From Symsagittifera roscoffensis (lineage: Eukaryota > Xenacoelomorpha > Acoela > Convolutidae), in NCBI RefSeq assembly GCF_963678635.1, contig NC_087065.1, positions 30,382,252-30,446,251 of the forward strand: a stretch of 64,000 bases of DNA, given 5' to 3'. The position numbers and the translations under genes are program-made. This document shows, piece after piece, positions 21,017-33,090 of this stretch. Each line of letters opens with the position of its first letter. Position 1 is the stretch's first letter. The notes beneath the pieces were generated by a model. That model made no database searches and had not been told where the DNA came from. It was given only the letters and a program-made list of their open reading frames with translations.

Positions 21017-23625
21017 AAATATTAACATTTCAACACATCTTTTTTCTAATATTTTCTGACCAAAACACAAATCCTTCTCCTCGCACAGGACCCCAGGATT
21101 TATTAGTAACACACTACGATTGTGAAGAAAACGAACAAAAAACACTACACAAATATGCAATAAATCAAGTATCACAATGCAAAACAGAACCACAAGCTAT
21201 AGAAACTACAAATGTAATAGCAACATTGTATTCAAAAACCCGAGCAACAACAGTCACAGGATATAAATTTACAGCAACATTTTCCGAAAAGAAAGTACAC
21301 TGTTCACAAGTTTCCAATGGAAATAAGAACCGACTTGATCACGTATCATTCTATCAAAGTAAAATAGAACGACTTTTACACCTAAATCCAGATGATTGTA
21401 AAAAGAAACTTCTCAGACTGAACATCACAAGAAATAGAAACACAGACAGAAAAATAGTAAATTTTCAAGTCTTTGCCGATTCTGTACATCAAGCACAACT
21501 TGAACGATATCATGGACATATAAAATTAGAAGAAAAATACCCATACAACGGCGCACACGGAAGATTAACTTATGACATACACGATAAACACTGGATACCA
21601 CGTATTGGAATAAATGACCCCTCAAACTGCAAGGCAGATACAAAAAATAAAGGATATCAAGAAATAATGTTTTTCGATTGGAAAATACAACTCGAAAAAG
21701 TACAACTCACACGAGATTTATCTGATAACACAATGATTTATCAAGGAATTAGATTACCTTGCAAAAATGATCAAGGTTATTGTGACCCTACAACAAGGAC
21801 CCAAGCAACAATTGTTTGGTTTCCCGAAGATACATGCACAACATTCCAAGTAGCAAAAATACGCGCTCGAATGATAAAGTTTCATGAAAATTTTTTTTAT
21901 AGAATCAATTCCATACGAACAAGTAAATCTATCCCGAAAACAAAGTAATGATTTTAGAAATATTCATGATATAGAAAATAAATTAACACGTTTCCAAATC
22001 TATCAAGAAACAGAAATTGCATGTAAATACAGAAATCCACTTTATAAGACACAATACTCTGAAATACTTGTCGAGTACGAAAAAGGTTTCGACATGACCA
22101 CTGGAAAAATAAAACTTGACCCTTATGCCACTAGTCACCCTATAAATGAAGGAACATCATACATCCCAGATAACTTTCAAAAAAAGCACAGGTCAACCTG
22201 GTTGAAAACTAAAACCACATGACAGTAAAAGCACACGTTTACAAGAACTATCACTAATGAATAGCACCTATTTCGGTAATATTCATTACGATATCCACTT
22301 AGATATGAAGTTAGACTACACAATTAGTCGAATTTTTCAAGAAATGTCACTCTCCGAATTAGAAACACTTCACCAACTATGCGAATTGGAAACAACACAA
22401 ATCCTACAATCACTCGCACTAGCAGTACTAAAAATACCCTACGCAGGATACTTATTATCAGGAAACAGATCAAATTTTCTAGACTAGGAAGGAAATATTT
22501 TATGGTTTTATACTTGTACCAAAAAAGTTTCACCACTATATGTTTTTGAAGACAAACGTTGTTATAAAAGAATCCCTATATTCTATAAAAATAAAGTACA
22601 TTTTGTCGACACACTTTCAAGACGAACAAATTTTTGGGATACCGCAGTCCCATGTGGATCAGAAAATAGCCACAATGTAGTACAATTGAATCCTGATGAA
22701 GATAAATACTATCTCCTTACACCATACCCTACGTTAATGCAATCACTCAAAACATTTTCACCCGAATGCATCAGAGCTATTGCTCGTAATCCAAATATTG
22801 ATTTACAATCAATTGGAATATATTCTAAATCAGATATCCAACATCACATTAGAACACAACAAATTCAGGAATTATTAACACAAATGGACACAATATAAAG
22901 ACAATCAATTGACCTGAATTTAAGAAAACTTGCCGAAACCGCAGGATTCGCAGATATTTATACACAAGATTATAGCGGATATTTTAAAGATATTAAAGAC
23001 TACATATATTTAAACGGTGAAAAATACAGACCACAAGATATTTCACCTATAAGTATTTTCAGTTTTGTCACCCTAAAGAACGAAATTCTAGCTTTTCTAG
23101 GATGGCCCTATTACATCTTAGAAAAAATTAACTATCTTATACGCCAAGTTTAATTTTATAGGATTTCTTTTCTCACTCATAAAAGGAATCTATAACACAT
23201 GCGCTATACACACAGAAGTAAACAGACAAGCAAGTGTAGCACGTATACTATTTGCAGGATTTTTTGGAATTTTTTCATCATCAATAAACAAAATACTTCT
23301 AGATGCACAAATAAAAGAATATAACACGAAAATATCCAAAAGATAAAACACTTACGACGAAGAACACAATAATATAGAGATAACACCTACCGCACCACAG
23401 TTGCCACCCCTTCCACAAAATCATTCACTATCATTAGTTCCGCGTAATTTCCGAAACCTAGCAATCACAAATAATCCAAATTCTAGACCAAATATAACAC
23501 AAAGCCCCATCCAACATATAATGACACATCATTCACAAAATGATAATACAAACGAACAAATTATAGAACAACCCCACACCACCACTTTTCAGTCTCAACA
23601 TAATCATTTTTTTAGCCCACGATGA
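21004..23625 (+). pseudogene. env-like glycoprotein of element A, interrupted
   Basis: ATG at 21004 opens a hydrophobic leader (HIFFLIF) that could be a signal peptide. A cysteine-containing ectodomain follows (motifs VTHYDCEENEQ, ATTVTGYKF, IYQGIRLPCKND, VWFPEDTCTT). After a frameshift at a T-run (21890-21898) come MSLSELETLHQLCELE and PYAGYLLSGNRSNF, interrupted by TAG (22486-22488). Then come TAVPCGSENS and GIYSKSDIQHHIRTQQ, interrupted by TAA (22896-22898). A hydrophobic C-terminal stretch (about 23060-23290) follows, with another shift near 23150 and a stop near 23344. The last part (23401-23625) is a Pro/Asn-rich cytoplasmic-like tail. Full length would be about 870 residues. Position, signal, Cys-rich ectodomain and C-terminal membrane segment fit an errantivirus-type envelope. 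Which viral fusion-protein class it belongs to is not clear to me. Confidence 0.7.
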
Positions 23626-25432
23626 GCCGACAACTTGGATCCCTCCATCGCTCAAATTCCCACCCAGCCAACTTCCAAACTCAAATCCCAATAATTCCCC
23701 TTTTTGCTTTCCCACCACCCGATTTTCCGATCATTAATATTTCATCAAGCACGAATTCTGATACTAACTCAGATATTTCAGTTTTATATTCTATCTCACA
23801 ATTTAATAACCCTAATGTAGAAACCCCCGACGAATTTGCAGACTCCGAACCATCTTCCTCAAATTATGCCCAGACCAACTCCTCAGTTTTTTCAAAACCC
23901 CCTTTTCAACCAATCCCAGCAAATAATCCACTCCCATCCATTTCCACTCCTTCTTATGCTTCCCAAGTGACCCCAACCTATTCTCCACTTCATTCCGACA
24001 GATCATATAATAATTCCCCAGATACCCCCCAAATTTCCCAGGAGCTCGATAATTTTATAACTTTACAACAACAATTATTACACCCCAATACTCTCACAAT
24101 ACATCAACTATCATCCACAATAACATGCTTAAATCCACCTACTCCTACACCCTCCTCAGCTTACACTCCATCATTAGCGAAATCATCCACATCCACCGAA
24201 ACACCTAGTAGCACTCACCGAGCTTATCGCACTTTTAAACGAAAATTCCCAAATCAACCATTCCCGACCAAACCCGGAACAGCCCGCAAATATATTAATC
24301 ACCCGCAACATACAAACACGAAAAATTTTCTTGCAATAACCTTACCCTCATTTCCGCAATATACATTAAACACACCTAACGATACTAACGACACACGCAA
24401 TTTTGTAGATGAACATGTTTTAATGCCAACACTTCATTGGACAGCTTATTATATTTTTTTAACCCCCTTTGCCTACCACTAACAAATAACCATGACAGCA
24501 TAGAAAAGAACAAAAATATGTTATATAGACTCACCACCACACTAACACCTCGACAATTTACTTACGTTGTATATAAAAAGTTACTAAAAACAATCACTGC
24601 ACCCCGAGCTAACGAATTTGCAAAAGAATATTACGATCAGAATATCATCCGCCCTAATCAAGACTAATTTTTAGATGAAGACCGCTTCGCAAACCCGCAA
24701 CTAACAGAAAAAATTTTCATCAACACATCATACGTATTCACACTTAATATTTTTGATAGAAAGAATGATCACATTATTTCAGAATCACTAGCTGATATTC
24801 AGGCATACGAAAGCTTCTATGATAAATTTTAGTTATTTTCACTAACCTTTCACTTCCTTTCACCACAGGAACGCGATTTGCACTGTTCCCACGATATTAT
24901 GTTACGCACTAAACAAACCCACACATATACATACTATCGTTTTATACAAAATCATTTTGATTTGCACACCCCATCAAGACAAACTCACCATCGTTTTCAG
25001 TTTCTTAACTCAAAGTACACGTCACCATTTTTCCTTAATTTTACATATTGCATCAAAGATACTAACCTCCACGGCATCCTCCGCAACTATGACCCAGTTA
25101 CCCAAATGTATATATTCTGTCCCATCACGAAGACCTTCAATGCCGAAGATTCCAGACCCTTCCTTATCCCGTATGAATTTATCCAGCCTATTGAAATACC
25201 CATATTAGAATTCATTCACAATACTAAATATAATCATAAAATATATAAGCTCATTCAAAACACACCTTACGAGTTCGCAGTAGGCACCGAAGAACTAAAC
25301 ACCATTAAAGCACTTCAATTGCTTTGGCCACTGCTACAAACTAAAAACATCATGTGCATACTAGCCAAATTACTAACAACATCAGATACGATACACGACA
25401 TCTTCCCCCACGGCTTTTTCCCAGAAGATTAA
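23622..25432 (+). pseudogene. ORF5, unknown protein downstream of env (element A)
   Basis: ATG at 23622 overlaps the end of the env-region frame as ATGA (23622-23625). The same overlap is kept in element B (57435-57438). The N-terminal half (23622-24420) is Ser/Thr/Pro/Asn-rich and disordered-looking, ending in a basic patch RTFKRKFPNQPF. The C-terminal half is compact-looking and spread over three frames in this copy: LTPRQFTYVVYKKLLK, then the frame 24878-25432 with HHRFQFLNSKYTSPFF, NYDPVTQM and KALQLLWPLLQTKN, ending IHDIFPHGFFPED. Element B keeps all these motifs, ending in HDIFPHGFFSDD at 59124. Full length is about 600 residues. No known domain was recognised. A gene after env is unusual for Gypsy-type elements. 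Confidence 0.65.
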
Positions 25433-27039
25433 GGTAAGTATAATTTGAAATGCTCTCAACTAATAAATTTAAATTAGTACTAACCATTTTCTATCAATAA
25501 TTGATTTATATTTCTAGTCTTCACACCACGATCATCTACAAAACAGAAAAGAAAAATAAAAATACAAACTTGTTAAACTCTCTTAAAATTCGTTAATTTC
25601 TTGCACTAAATAATGTAGTAAATTTCGTACCAAATGTAGTAATTTTATTTATAAATTATTTCCCCATGAAGCAGTAAACTTAATTACGATGAAAATTTAT
25701 AATTTTAAATTTCCCCCAAACGCGGTAAAATTCAAATTCTATGCAATAAAATGATAAAATGAGAAAGCAGTACTATCCTTTACAAATATTTTCATTCACT
25801 CGCACAAGAATTCTATCCAAACTCGCACAGCTCGCCCACGAAGAATTGTTTAAATAAAGATTTTGAGTTTCAAGCTTTCACTATCAACAACTCTAACACA
25901 CGATAACAAGTTTCAAACTTTCCTTTAACCCGGTTGGAAAGGAATTATATACTAAACCAAACTAACCAACGCAGCTTACTAAACACCACAAATCAAAAAA
26001 TAACAGCATGACTAAGAAAAGAAAACCAACGGTACCCAAACCGGATTAACCCAGTTTAAAACTGGATAATTTATTCTTTTGAAGACTATTACAAAGTCTA
26101 AGAAAGAAATAATAAAACACAAAAAAGTCGCAAGACAAACCCATACCAGAAACAATTTGATTTTTGAAAAAAGGACACAACCAAAGTAACATAAGAAAGA
26201 CCAACATAAACCCAACATAAAACGTTATCACATAACAGGACCTCTCAAAGAAACAGCATTAAATCATACCCCCACTCCTGGCCTAACCAGCCAGAGAGGA
26301 AGTCCTGAGCATGCTCTATAGCTGGCCTAACCCACCGCGCTACATCCACGCTTTGTGACCACACTCCTATTTTTAATAAGAGGTACTCAAGGGTGAGTAA
26401 CTTTTCAAAATAACCGAACTAAAACAAAACGCTTTTGTGAAAACGACTTACTAAAATCATGATTAAAAAACTGAATTAACATAATTTTATAAAATATAAA
26501 TCATACTTTGCACTGTATAGATCATACACAACAACAAAGACGAACATCCAAAGACTAGACGATCCCATCACACTCGAACAAAAGAATGGCTAAACACAAC
26601 CGACATGCCGCCCACAATCACAACTCAAAGGATTTAGAGTACGACTTGACTTCGCAGAAAAGGACTTCATTGAACTAGAACAATGACCACCTCGATGTTC
26701 AAGTATACGTACAGATCCGAGTTACAAGGCATCCCTTCCACACACGATCTTCACGCCATTCCCAGACGAGTTTGCACACAAAACAAGTTCTCTACATAAT
26801 ACAGAAAAATCTGTCATGGCAAACCATTTTGAAATCGAATTGATTTCTTTGGGGATCACAGTCGTTGTCGGATGACAACGTAACAATTTCCTATCCATAA
26901 TTCCAGCGTCCTGGAACGTTCTTCTCCAAGAGGAACCGGACAAGAAAATGATGTTCGATTAATACCAACGTTCATCATCCATCCTTCAAATTGCAGAGAA
27001 GAAAGATAGTTCTAAAAAACTCTGTAAACCCCGGATGGG
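25433..27039 (+). other. 3' non-coding region of element A
   Basis: About 1.6 kb with no conserved frame. Its final part matches element B (GATAAGAGGTACTCAAG, about 59600 in B; AAACTCTGTAAACCCCGGATGGG directly before the LTR in both). The conserved GGATGGG just before the LTR is the only purine-rich tract, so it is the candidate polypurine tract. About 0.5 kb (25860-26330) is absent from B and includes the relatively GC-rich stretch 26270-26345. Confidence 0.6.
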
Positions 27040-27447
27040 TGGAACTTGATCTAAACTACATTTTATAATTGGATAAATTGGATATTTTACCACTGTAAAA
27101 TATTTAATATTAACCAATCATAATCCATCTAACTAACAACCCACTTTTTTGTAGGCGCTGAAATTACTTGTAATTTCAGCACCAGAGATTTGAATTTAAC
27201 TTAGAAATTAGTTGCCTCTCCAAGAGAACTTCAGCAGTTGCAATAAGCCAGTATACTCTAGATCTATTGAGCCTAGGAGAGACTAGTTAAACACCCTGAG
27301 ACTAATAGATATAAGAGTAAGATTAGGATCGGTATTAGACTAAGAAGTTGCACGAATCTATCCGGCCGAAAATAAGATAGCGTGACGAGCAGACGGTGTA
27401 CTCTATCCGAAATTACTCTATGAGTTAACCACATCGGTCCTAACTGA
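27040..27447 (+). repeat. 3' LTR of element A
   Basis: Begins TGGAACTTGATC and ends CCTAACTGA, 408 bp, followed by the target duplication AAGT (27448-27451). By eye it differs from the 5' LTR by about 13 substitutions and a few small indels. Confidence 0.92.
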
Positions 27448-27451
27448 AAGT

Positions 27452-28036
27452 TAATATACTTTATTTCATCTGAGATAAGTAAGATCAATTCATCTGAGAT
27501 ACAAACCTAGAGTTGCAAGCAATCAGTTTTTCACACGGCTATTTTCGTCTTAAGAAAGAAGAGTGAAAATAATTAGTATTTGATGAAAGTATACAGTAAA
27601 ACTAGGAAGGTAAAAAATAATAAGGGTATTAAGGCCTTAATAGGAAAACCACAATTTCCTTTGGCGTTTGAAGCCAATCATATCGGATAAAAAGTTAATT
27701 CGGAATCAAATGTGGTCGACCGCTAAAACTAAAATGCAAATCAGATCTTACAAATTAATTATTGAAAAGTAACGTTATTTGAGTAGAGAGATTTTTACCC
27801 TCGAAGACAATTTTTGATTTAACAGGTTTTCACCCCTACCCATCCCCCTAAATTGACAGGAAAAAATTGTACTGTAGGCCAAACTTAATTTGAAAGATTT
27901 GTATTACAAGGTCAACTGGAGTATAATTTCATTGAGATAATTCAGCTTTTTGTTTTAAACCATTTGAAAAAACTGAAAAAATTGTCAGTAATTGATATAT
28001 ACATTAAAAATGGATTTGTAAACTGATTTCAAGTGC
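27452..28036. other. No supported gene
   Basis: Unique-looking AT-rich intergenic DNA between element A and the 36-bp repeats. No conserved frame or repeat seen. Confidence 0.3.
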
Positions 28037-28320
28037 CAGCATTTGAGGTTTAAACTGCAGCTAAACGGTCTTTCAGCATTTGAGAATTAAACTTCAATGA
28101 ACTAATACCACTGTTAGAGATTTGAAGTGCAACGGAACGTATTTTCAGTAATTGAGATTTGAACTGCAGCGAATTTTTCTCAGCAGTTGAAGTTTAACTG
28201 GAACGAACTGTTGTCAGCTTTTGAGATTTGAACTGGAGTGAATTATTGTCAGCAGGGTGGATTTGAACTGAACGGAACGTTTTTTCAGCATTTGAGGTTT
28301 CAGTGCAAATGCGCTGTTGA
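28037..28320. repeat. Degenerate 36-bp tandem repeat, about 8 copies
   Basis: Units begin TCAGCATTTGAGRTTTGAACT followed by a variable segment resembling GCAGCGAACNNTTTT. Starts are near 28037, 28072, 28110, 28145, 28180, 28214, 28249 and 28286. Units are 34-38 bp long and about 60-80 percent alike by eye. Stops occur in the frames I checked, so it does not look protein coding. Confidence 0.7.
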
Positions 28321-29278
28321 AAGGAGCGGATCAAATTGTCAATATGTCAGATGCAGATGGATGTACTTTGTGAATCATGCTATTTACTTTTCCCCTCAAA
28401 ACAGGGGGGACATTTGATAACGTTTTTCGAAGTTGTCTTCAATTAAGTTATATGGTTATTTTTGGACGCGATTGACCGGTTTAGATCAAAAAGCGATTGG
28501 CCGTTTGTAGACGCAAAATTTTTTGACGAAATAGCAGGAAAAGGGTTGACAAACAGATGTCGACAATTGCAGAAACTTGTTTTAGAAGTGACAGAAGGAA
28601 CGACACTGGCCATTAATGATCTTTTACAAAAAACAAAAATAAAAGTCAACCGGTTGCAGTAGCGTAAGGAAGTATTCAGATGTTGATACTACGTGGCGTC
28701 TAGCACTTTCCGAGTTATGAAAAAGCGAAAAAACTGCTCAAACTATTGTATGAAAACTGTATGAGCAACCATCAAAAACATCAGCAGCATCCTGGGAACC
28801 ACCAACACAAGTTTCAGCACATTCATAACAATTGAGAAACTTAAAAGTTTTCAAACCACTAAGAAACTCAACACCATCAAAACCCTCGGAAACTTGTACA
28901 ACCTCAATATCATCAGAAGCATCAGTAACCTCACAACCATTAAGTCTTCCAGCATTCTTAGAACGATCGGGAACATCAACAAGCGCATCCTTGTACAGGC
29001 ATCATCTTATCAAATTTTAAAACCAGTGAAACTACAACAGTGGCGCACTTCAAAAAAAGTTTAGCGCGAAGTTCTTTTTTTTCTGCTTGATGTCATCGAA
29101 AAACTTCGAAAAACTAATGGACGTGGCTAAAAAAAAAGCGCAGAGTATAAAAAAGCTGTAAAATTGGTCGCAAAAGCTTTGATTTATATTATTATCACTC
29201 ATTTATCTATGAATTGCGGTCTTCAAAAACTTTCAGTAAGATTTGGCCAAGTCGGCAAAAACTGGAAGCGTTGATTCT
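28321..29278. other. Intergenic DNA with a CATC/AAC-rich simple tract
   Basis: Between 28770 and 28990 the plus strand is dominated by CATCA, AACC and ACATC words (cryptic simple sequence). Frames at 28462-28662 and 28832-29020 lack support; the first opens with TTG, not ATG. No gene called. Confidence 0.4.
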
Positions 29279-31178
29279 ATCATCAACACTATACAGTCTT
29301 GGCTAGAAATAACAAGCTACAATATATTCGTTCCTTCTCTTAGATACGTTCGCCTAGCAACCGTCGAATAAAGCGCTCTGTATACGTACTTCTGTTAGCC
29401 CAAAAAAAATTCTGGCTTCAAAACCATCTATTTTCTTGCATCAAAACAGTTGCAATTACTTTTTTGAGAACCACAGAGGTTCAAAGATTAAGCGTGGACA
29501 TATGCGAAAAAAATTGTGATTTTGGGGTTGTGCACCTTACCAGGCTCGCATTCAGACTCCTGAATGTTTACCTTAGTATGCAATCGACTCTGAGCATTTT
29601 CTGGTGTGCCGATGATTCGATATGTGAAGATATCTTAGCTTTTCTACACCAAACATTGACTCGCAGGATTAATGGTCTCGTTATCCTGGTCGAGTTTTCA
29701 ACTTACAGTATGAGTAACTATTTGCCGTGAATAAGTACGGCGCTGCTTTTGTTCACGCAGTTATACTGAAAATCACTCAAAACGTTTTATTATATCCGGA
29801 CAAAGCCCAGTGCGGCATTCAAAAGCAAAAAATTCACCATTTTAAGTGGAAAGCTCAACCAAAGTAAAAATTATGAAAGTTTTCCTGTGATGTTCGATCT
29901 AAGCATTGGAAAGAACTAGTTCTTCTCAGCCAGTTGCTGAGCATTTAAGGTTCAATTTTATGTAACAAAATTCAAATCTTCTGAAAAACAAATAGAAATT
30001 GTCCCATGCCAGCAGAACATTACCTTAAAACTGCGGAATCAAAATGTCAAATTCAAAGCATATTCGCCTCTGCTTTTGCATTGTACGATCGAAATAAAAC
30101 TGCGGAACAACAAAATTCCTATATTCAAACGAACTCTCTAAGTTAAGTAGGAGCAAAGCTACTTGTAGTGAGTTATCTCCAGTTTTTTGCATGTCATTTT
30201 TGGTGTCTCTTATGAGCATTCATCTGTTATCATCAACACTATACAGTCTTGGCGAGAAATAACAAGCTACAATATATTCGTTCCTTCTCTTAGATACGTT
30301 CGCCTAGCAACCGTCGAATAAAGCGCTCTGTATACGTACTTCTGTTAGCCCAAAAAAAATTCTGGCTTCAAAACCATCTATTTTCTTGCATCAAAGCAGT
30401 TGCAATTACTTTTTTGAGAACCACAGAGGTTCAAAGATTAAGCGTGGACATATGCGAAAAAAATTGTGAGTTTGGGGTTGTGCACCTTACCAGGCTCGCA
30501 TTCAGACTCCTCAATGCTTACCTTAGTATGCAATCGACTCTGAGCATTTTCTGGTGTGCCGATGATTCGATATGTGAAGATATCTTAGCTTTTCTACACC
30601 AAACATTGACTCGCAGGATTAATGGTCTCGTTATCCTGGTCGAGTTTTCAACTTACAGTATGAGTAACTATTTGCCGTGAATAAGTACGGCGCTGCTTTT
30701 GTTCACGCAGTTATACTGAAAATCACTCAAAACGTTTAATTATATCCGGACAAAGCCCAGTGCGGCATTCAAAAGCAAAAAATTCACCATTTTAAGTGGA
30801 AAGCTCAACCAAAGTAAAAATTATGAAAATTTTCCTGTGATGTTCGATCTAAGCATTGGAAAGAACTAGTTCTTCTCAGCCAGTTGCTGAGCATTTAAGG
30901 TTCAATTTTATGTAACAAAATTCAAATCTTCTGAAAAACAAATAGAAATTGTCCCATGCCAGCAGAACATTACCTTAAAACTGCGGAATCAAAATGTCAA
31001 ATTCAAAGCACATCGCCTCTGCTTTTGCATTGTACGATCGAAGTAAAACTGCGGAACAACAAAATTCCTATATTCAAACGAACTCTCTAAGTTAAGTAGG
31101 AGCAAAGCTACTTGTAGTGAGTTATCTCCAGTTTTTTGCATGTCATTTTTGGTGTCTCTTATGAGCATTCATCTGTTA
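29279..31178. repeat. Direct tandem duplication of 950 bp
   Basis: 29279-30228 and 30229-31178 are the same sequence, both starting TATCATCAACACTATACAG. I count about ten differences by eye, that is about 99 percent identity. A frame of 88 codons is kept in both (29464-29730 and 30414-30680; LTRRINGLVILVEFSTYS), but each opens with TTG and the few differences are partly amino-acid changing, so I do not call a gene. The duplication is recent, or an assembly artefact. Confidence 0.92.
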
Positions 31179-31218
31179 CTGTTTCATGTCTCCCCATCTT
31201 CGTGTCAAATGACACCAT

Positions 31219-31632
31219 CCGAGTCGAGATTTTTCACCTAATTTGAAGCAAGATTTGAGCGGTTTGAGCGACTTTTTTTAGACGATTACGCTCAAAATCT
31301 TGCTTCAAAATGAGCGGTTTGAGCGGTTTTTGAGCGGTTTTTGAACGGTTTATCTAAAAAAACCGCGCAAGATTTGAACGGTTTTGAGCGGTTTATCTAG
31401 AAAAAACCGCTCAAAAACCGCTCAAATCTTGCGCGGTTTTTGAGCGGGTTTTTTAGATAAACCGCTCAAAACCGTTCAAAGCTTGCGCGGTTTTTGAGCA
31501 GTTTTTTTAGATAAACCGTTCAAAAACCGCTCAAACCGCTCATTTTGAAGCAAGATTTTGAGCGCAATCGTCTAAGAAACCGCTCAAACCGCTCAAATCT
31601 TGCTTCAAATTAGGTGAAAAATCTCGACTCGG
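31219..31632. mobile_element. Foldback element 1 (GAGCGGTTT family)
   Basis: A near-perfect inverted structure: CCGAGTCGAGAT (31219-31230) pairs with ATCTCGACTCGG (31621-31632). Inside it, CACCTAATTTGAAGCAAGAT pairs with ATCTTGCTTCAAATTAGGTG. The arms are built from repeats of GAGCGGTTT and its complement, alternating in orientation, so sub-hairpins can form. No coding sequence. It resembles a foldback or MITE-type non-autonomous element. Foldback element 2 (42090-43005) has the same termini. Confidence 0.8.
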
Positions 31633-32379
31633 GTTGGCTAATTTTCTCCAAAAACTAGACCCTCCAGAGAAGGTTGTGACAGTTAGCAAGCACTGATTTC
31701 CCATCTCTCCCAACTCACCCTGTCCTGGAATTCTTTCGCGAGCCAGAAACTGCTATACGAGTTGAATTCAATATGCCATTTCGAGAATAGTTACCTGAAA
31801 TAACACTTGTCATTACTGAAGGCATTTGATGCGTTTTTCCGCATGACTGCTCGATGCGTGAACAAAGCTCTTTGGAAAATACACAAAAATTAACAGATAG
31901 TATGCATCCTCACAAAAAACTTGCATTCAACGCTTTGAGGATAATTTGACCAGACTGGACAAAAAATTACATTTCCGTTTCAAAATGGTTCTCGACGGGA
32001 AGAATAGACAAGGTTGGCAAAATCGGTGCTATCTGTTTGAGGAATCCCAAACAGCATAGAAATTCAACGAGTTTGCGGATTCCGCGACGATACTGATTTT
32101 GGCATATAGCGGAATTCACTCACTTTTCCCGAAAATGCACAGTTTGACGTTCTAATGATGGTCATTCATTTGTTGCCAAAAATTCTCTCCACATCAGCTA
32201 ATGATAGTGCAGTGGGAAACGAAGTATTGAATCAAAAAGCCAGAGGAGTTAGCATTGTTAATCAGGATGTTTAGAATTTCTTTGGTGTCAGCTGAGACTG
32301 TGGTAAGTTTCTATCTTTTAAAATTTTAAGAGGAAGCTTTCTGTTGACGTCAACGGATTGTTAAAAATTAGGCATACCG
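31633..32379. other. No supported gene
   Basis: About 0.75 kb without a conserved frame or recognised repeat, between foldback element 1 and the G-run repeats. Confidence 0.3.
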
Positions 32380-33090
32380 ACTAATTAGGCTATGACAAAC
32401 AAAACATATTTGGTCCTCATACACAACCTCGTAAAATCACTCGTTACAACACGAAAACGATGCTTATGTGAGGTGGCGGAGGGGGGGGGGGTGGTCGAAG
32501 GGAAACGAGCCGCGAAAAAGACGTGAGTTACATGTTCACGTTTATTTTTCAACCCCGTAACTCTATGCTTTACGTAGTTCAGTACTAACAATGTATAGGT
32601 ACCTTTTGTACTATGAATCTACATTTGAATGAAACCAACTGATTGAACTGTTATTACAAAATCAATTAAAAGTTCAAAAACTGGGGGAGGACTATAATTT
32701 TTTGTCAAGTAGGCTATGATGGGGGCTGTAATGGGAAAGGTTCTCGTCTTTTAGCTATCTTTGTAAAACGCCTTGTTACACCATAAATTAAAGCTTATCT
32801 GAATTATGAGAAAAGAATCCAAAGGTGATAAATTGTCTTTAGTAAACGCTTTCGTAATTTTGCAAGATGGCAAAAACCTGTGTAGACCCAGAGAAGCGCC
32901 CTTCTTCATTTTCCTCCACGTCTGCAAGTTTTTAATAATAATTTTTCTGTTCAACTTGCCCGATTGTTGCACAAATTGGCATGTGGACTAATTAGGCTAT
33001 GAAAAATTTTTTGTCTCCATACTTAAACTGGTTAAACCGCACGGTACACCATAAAATTGATCCTTAATTGAAGTGGAGGGGGGGGGGGGG
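32380..33090. repeat. Three degenerate repeats, two ending in G-runs
   Basis: ACTAATTAGGCTATGA occurs at 32380 and 32987, and AAGTAGGCTATGAT occurs at about 32707. After each comes a related phrase containing CACCATAAA or its variant (near 32450, 32778, 33047). The first and third units end in G-runs of 11 (32481-32491) and 13 (33078-33090). Probably an old tandem array. Confidence 0.5.

Larger units (their letters stand above)
8819..27447 (+). mobile_element. Element A: 18.6-kb env-bearing Ty3/Gypsy-type LTR retroelement
   Basis: It is bounded by two LTRs (8819-9231 and 27040-27447) and flanked by the 4-bp duplication AAGT (8815-8818 and 27448-27451). The internal order is primer site, structured leader, ORF1, ORF2, gag, protease, RT, RNase H, integrase, ORF4, env-like gene, ORF5 and 3' region. 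Gag-protease-RT-RNase H-integrase order with a GPY/F integrase tail is that of Ty3/Gypsy (Metaviridae), and the third, envelope-like gene is as in errantiviruses. Length is about twice what is usual for the group, because of ORF1, ORF2, ORF4, ORF5 and long non-coding ends. The coding regions carry stops and frameshifts, so this copy is not autonomous. By eye the two LTRs differ at about 4 percent of positions, so the insertion is fairly young compared with element B. Confidence 0.92.

Noticed and set aside
28462-28662. 66-codon plus-strand frame with a plausible helical composition
   Set aside because: It starts with TTG, is isolated, and has no splice or homology support.
29464-29730. 88-codon frame, duplicated at 30414-30680, as a new gene
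   Set aside because: It opens with TTG, has no recognised motif, and its conservation is fully explained by the recent 950-bp duplication.
31219-31632. CRISPR-like array of short repeats
   Set aside because: The repeats alternate in orientation and lack uniform spacers. The structure is a foldback element in a eukaryotic genome.
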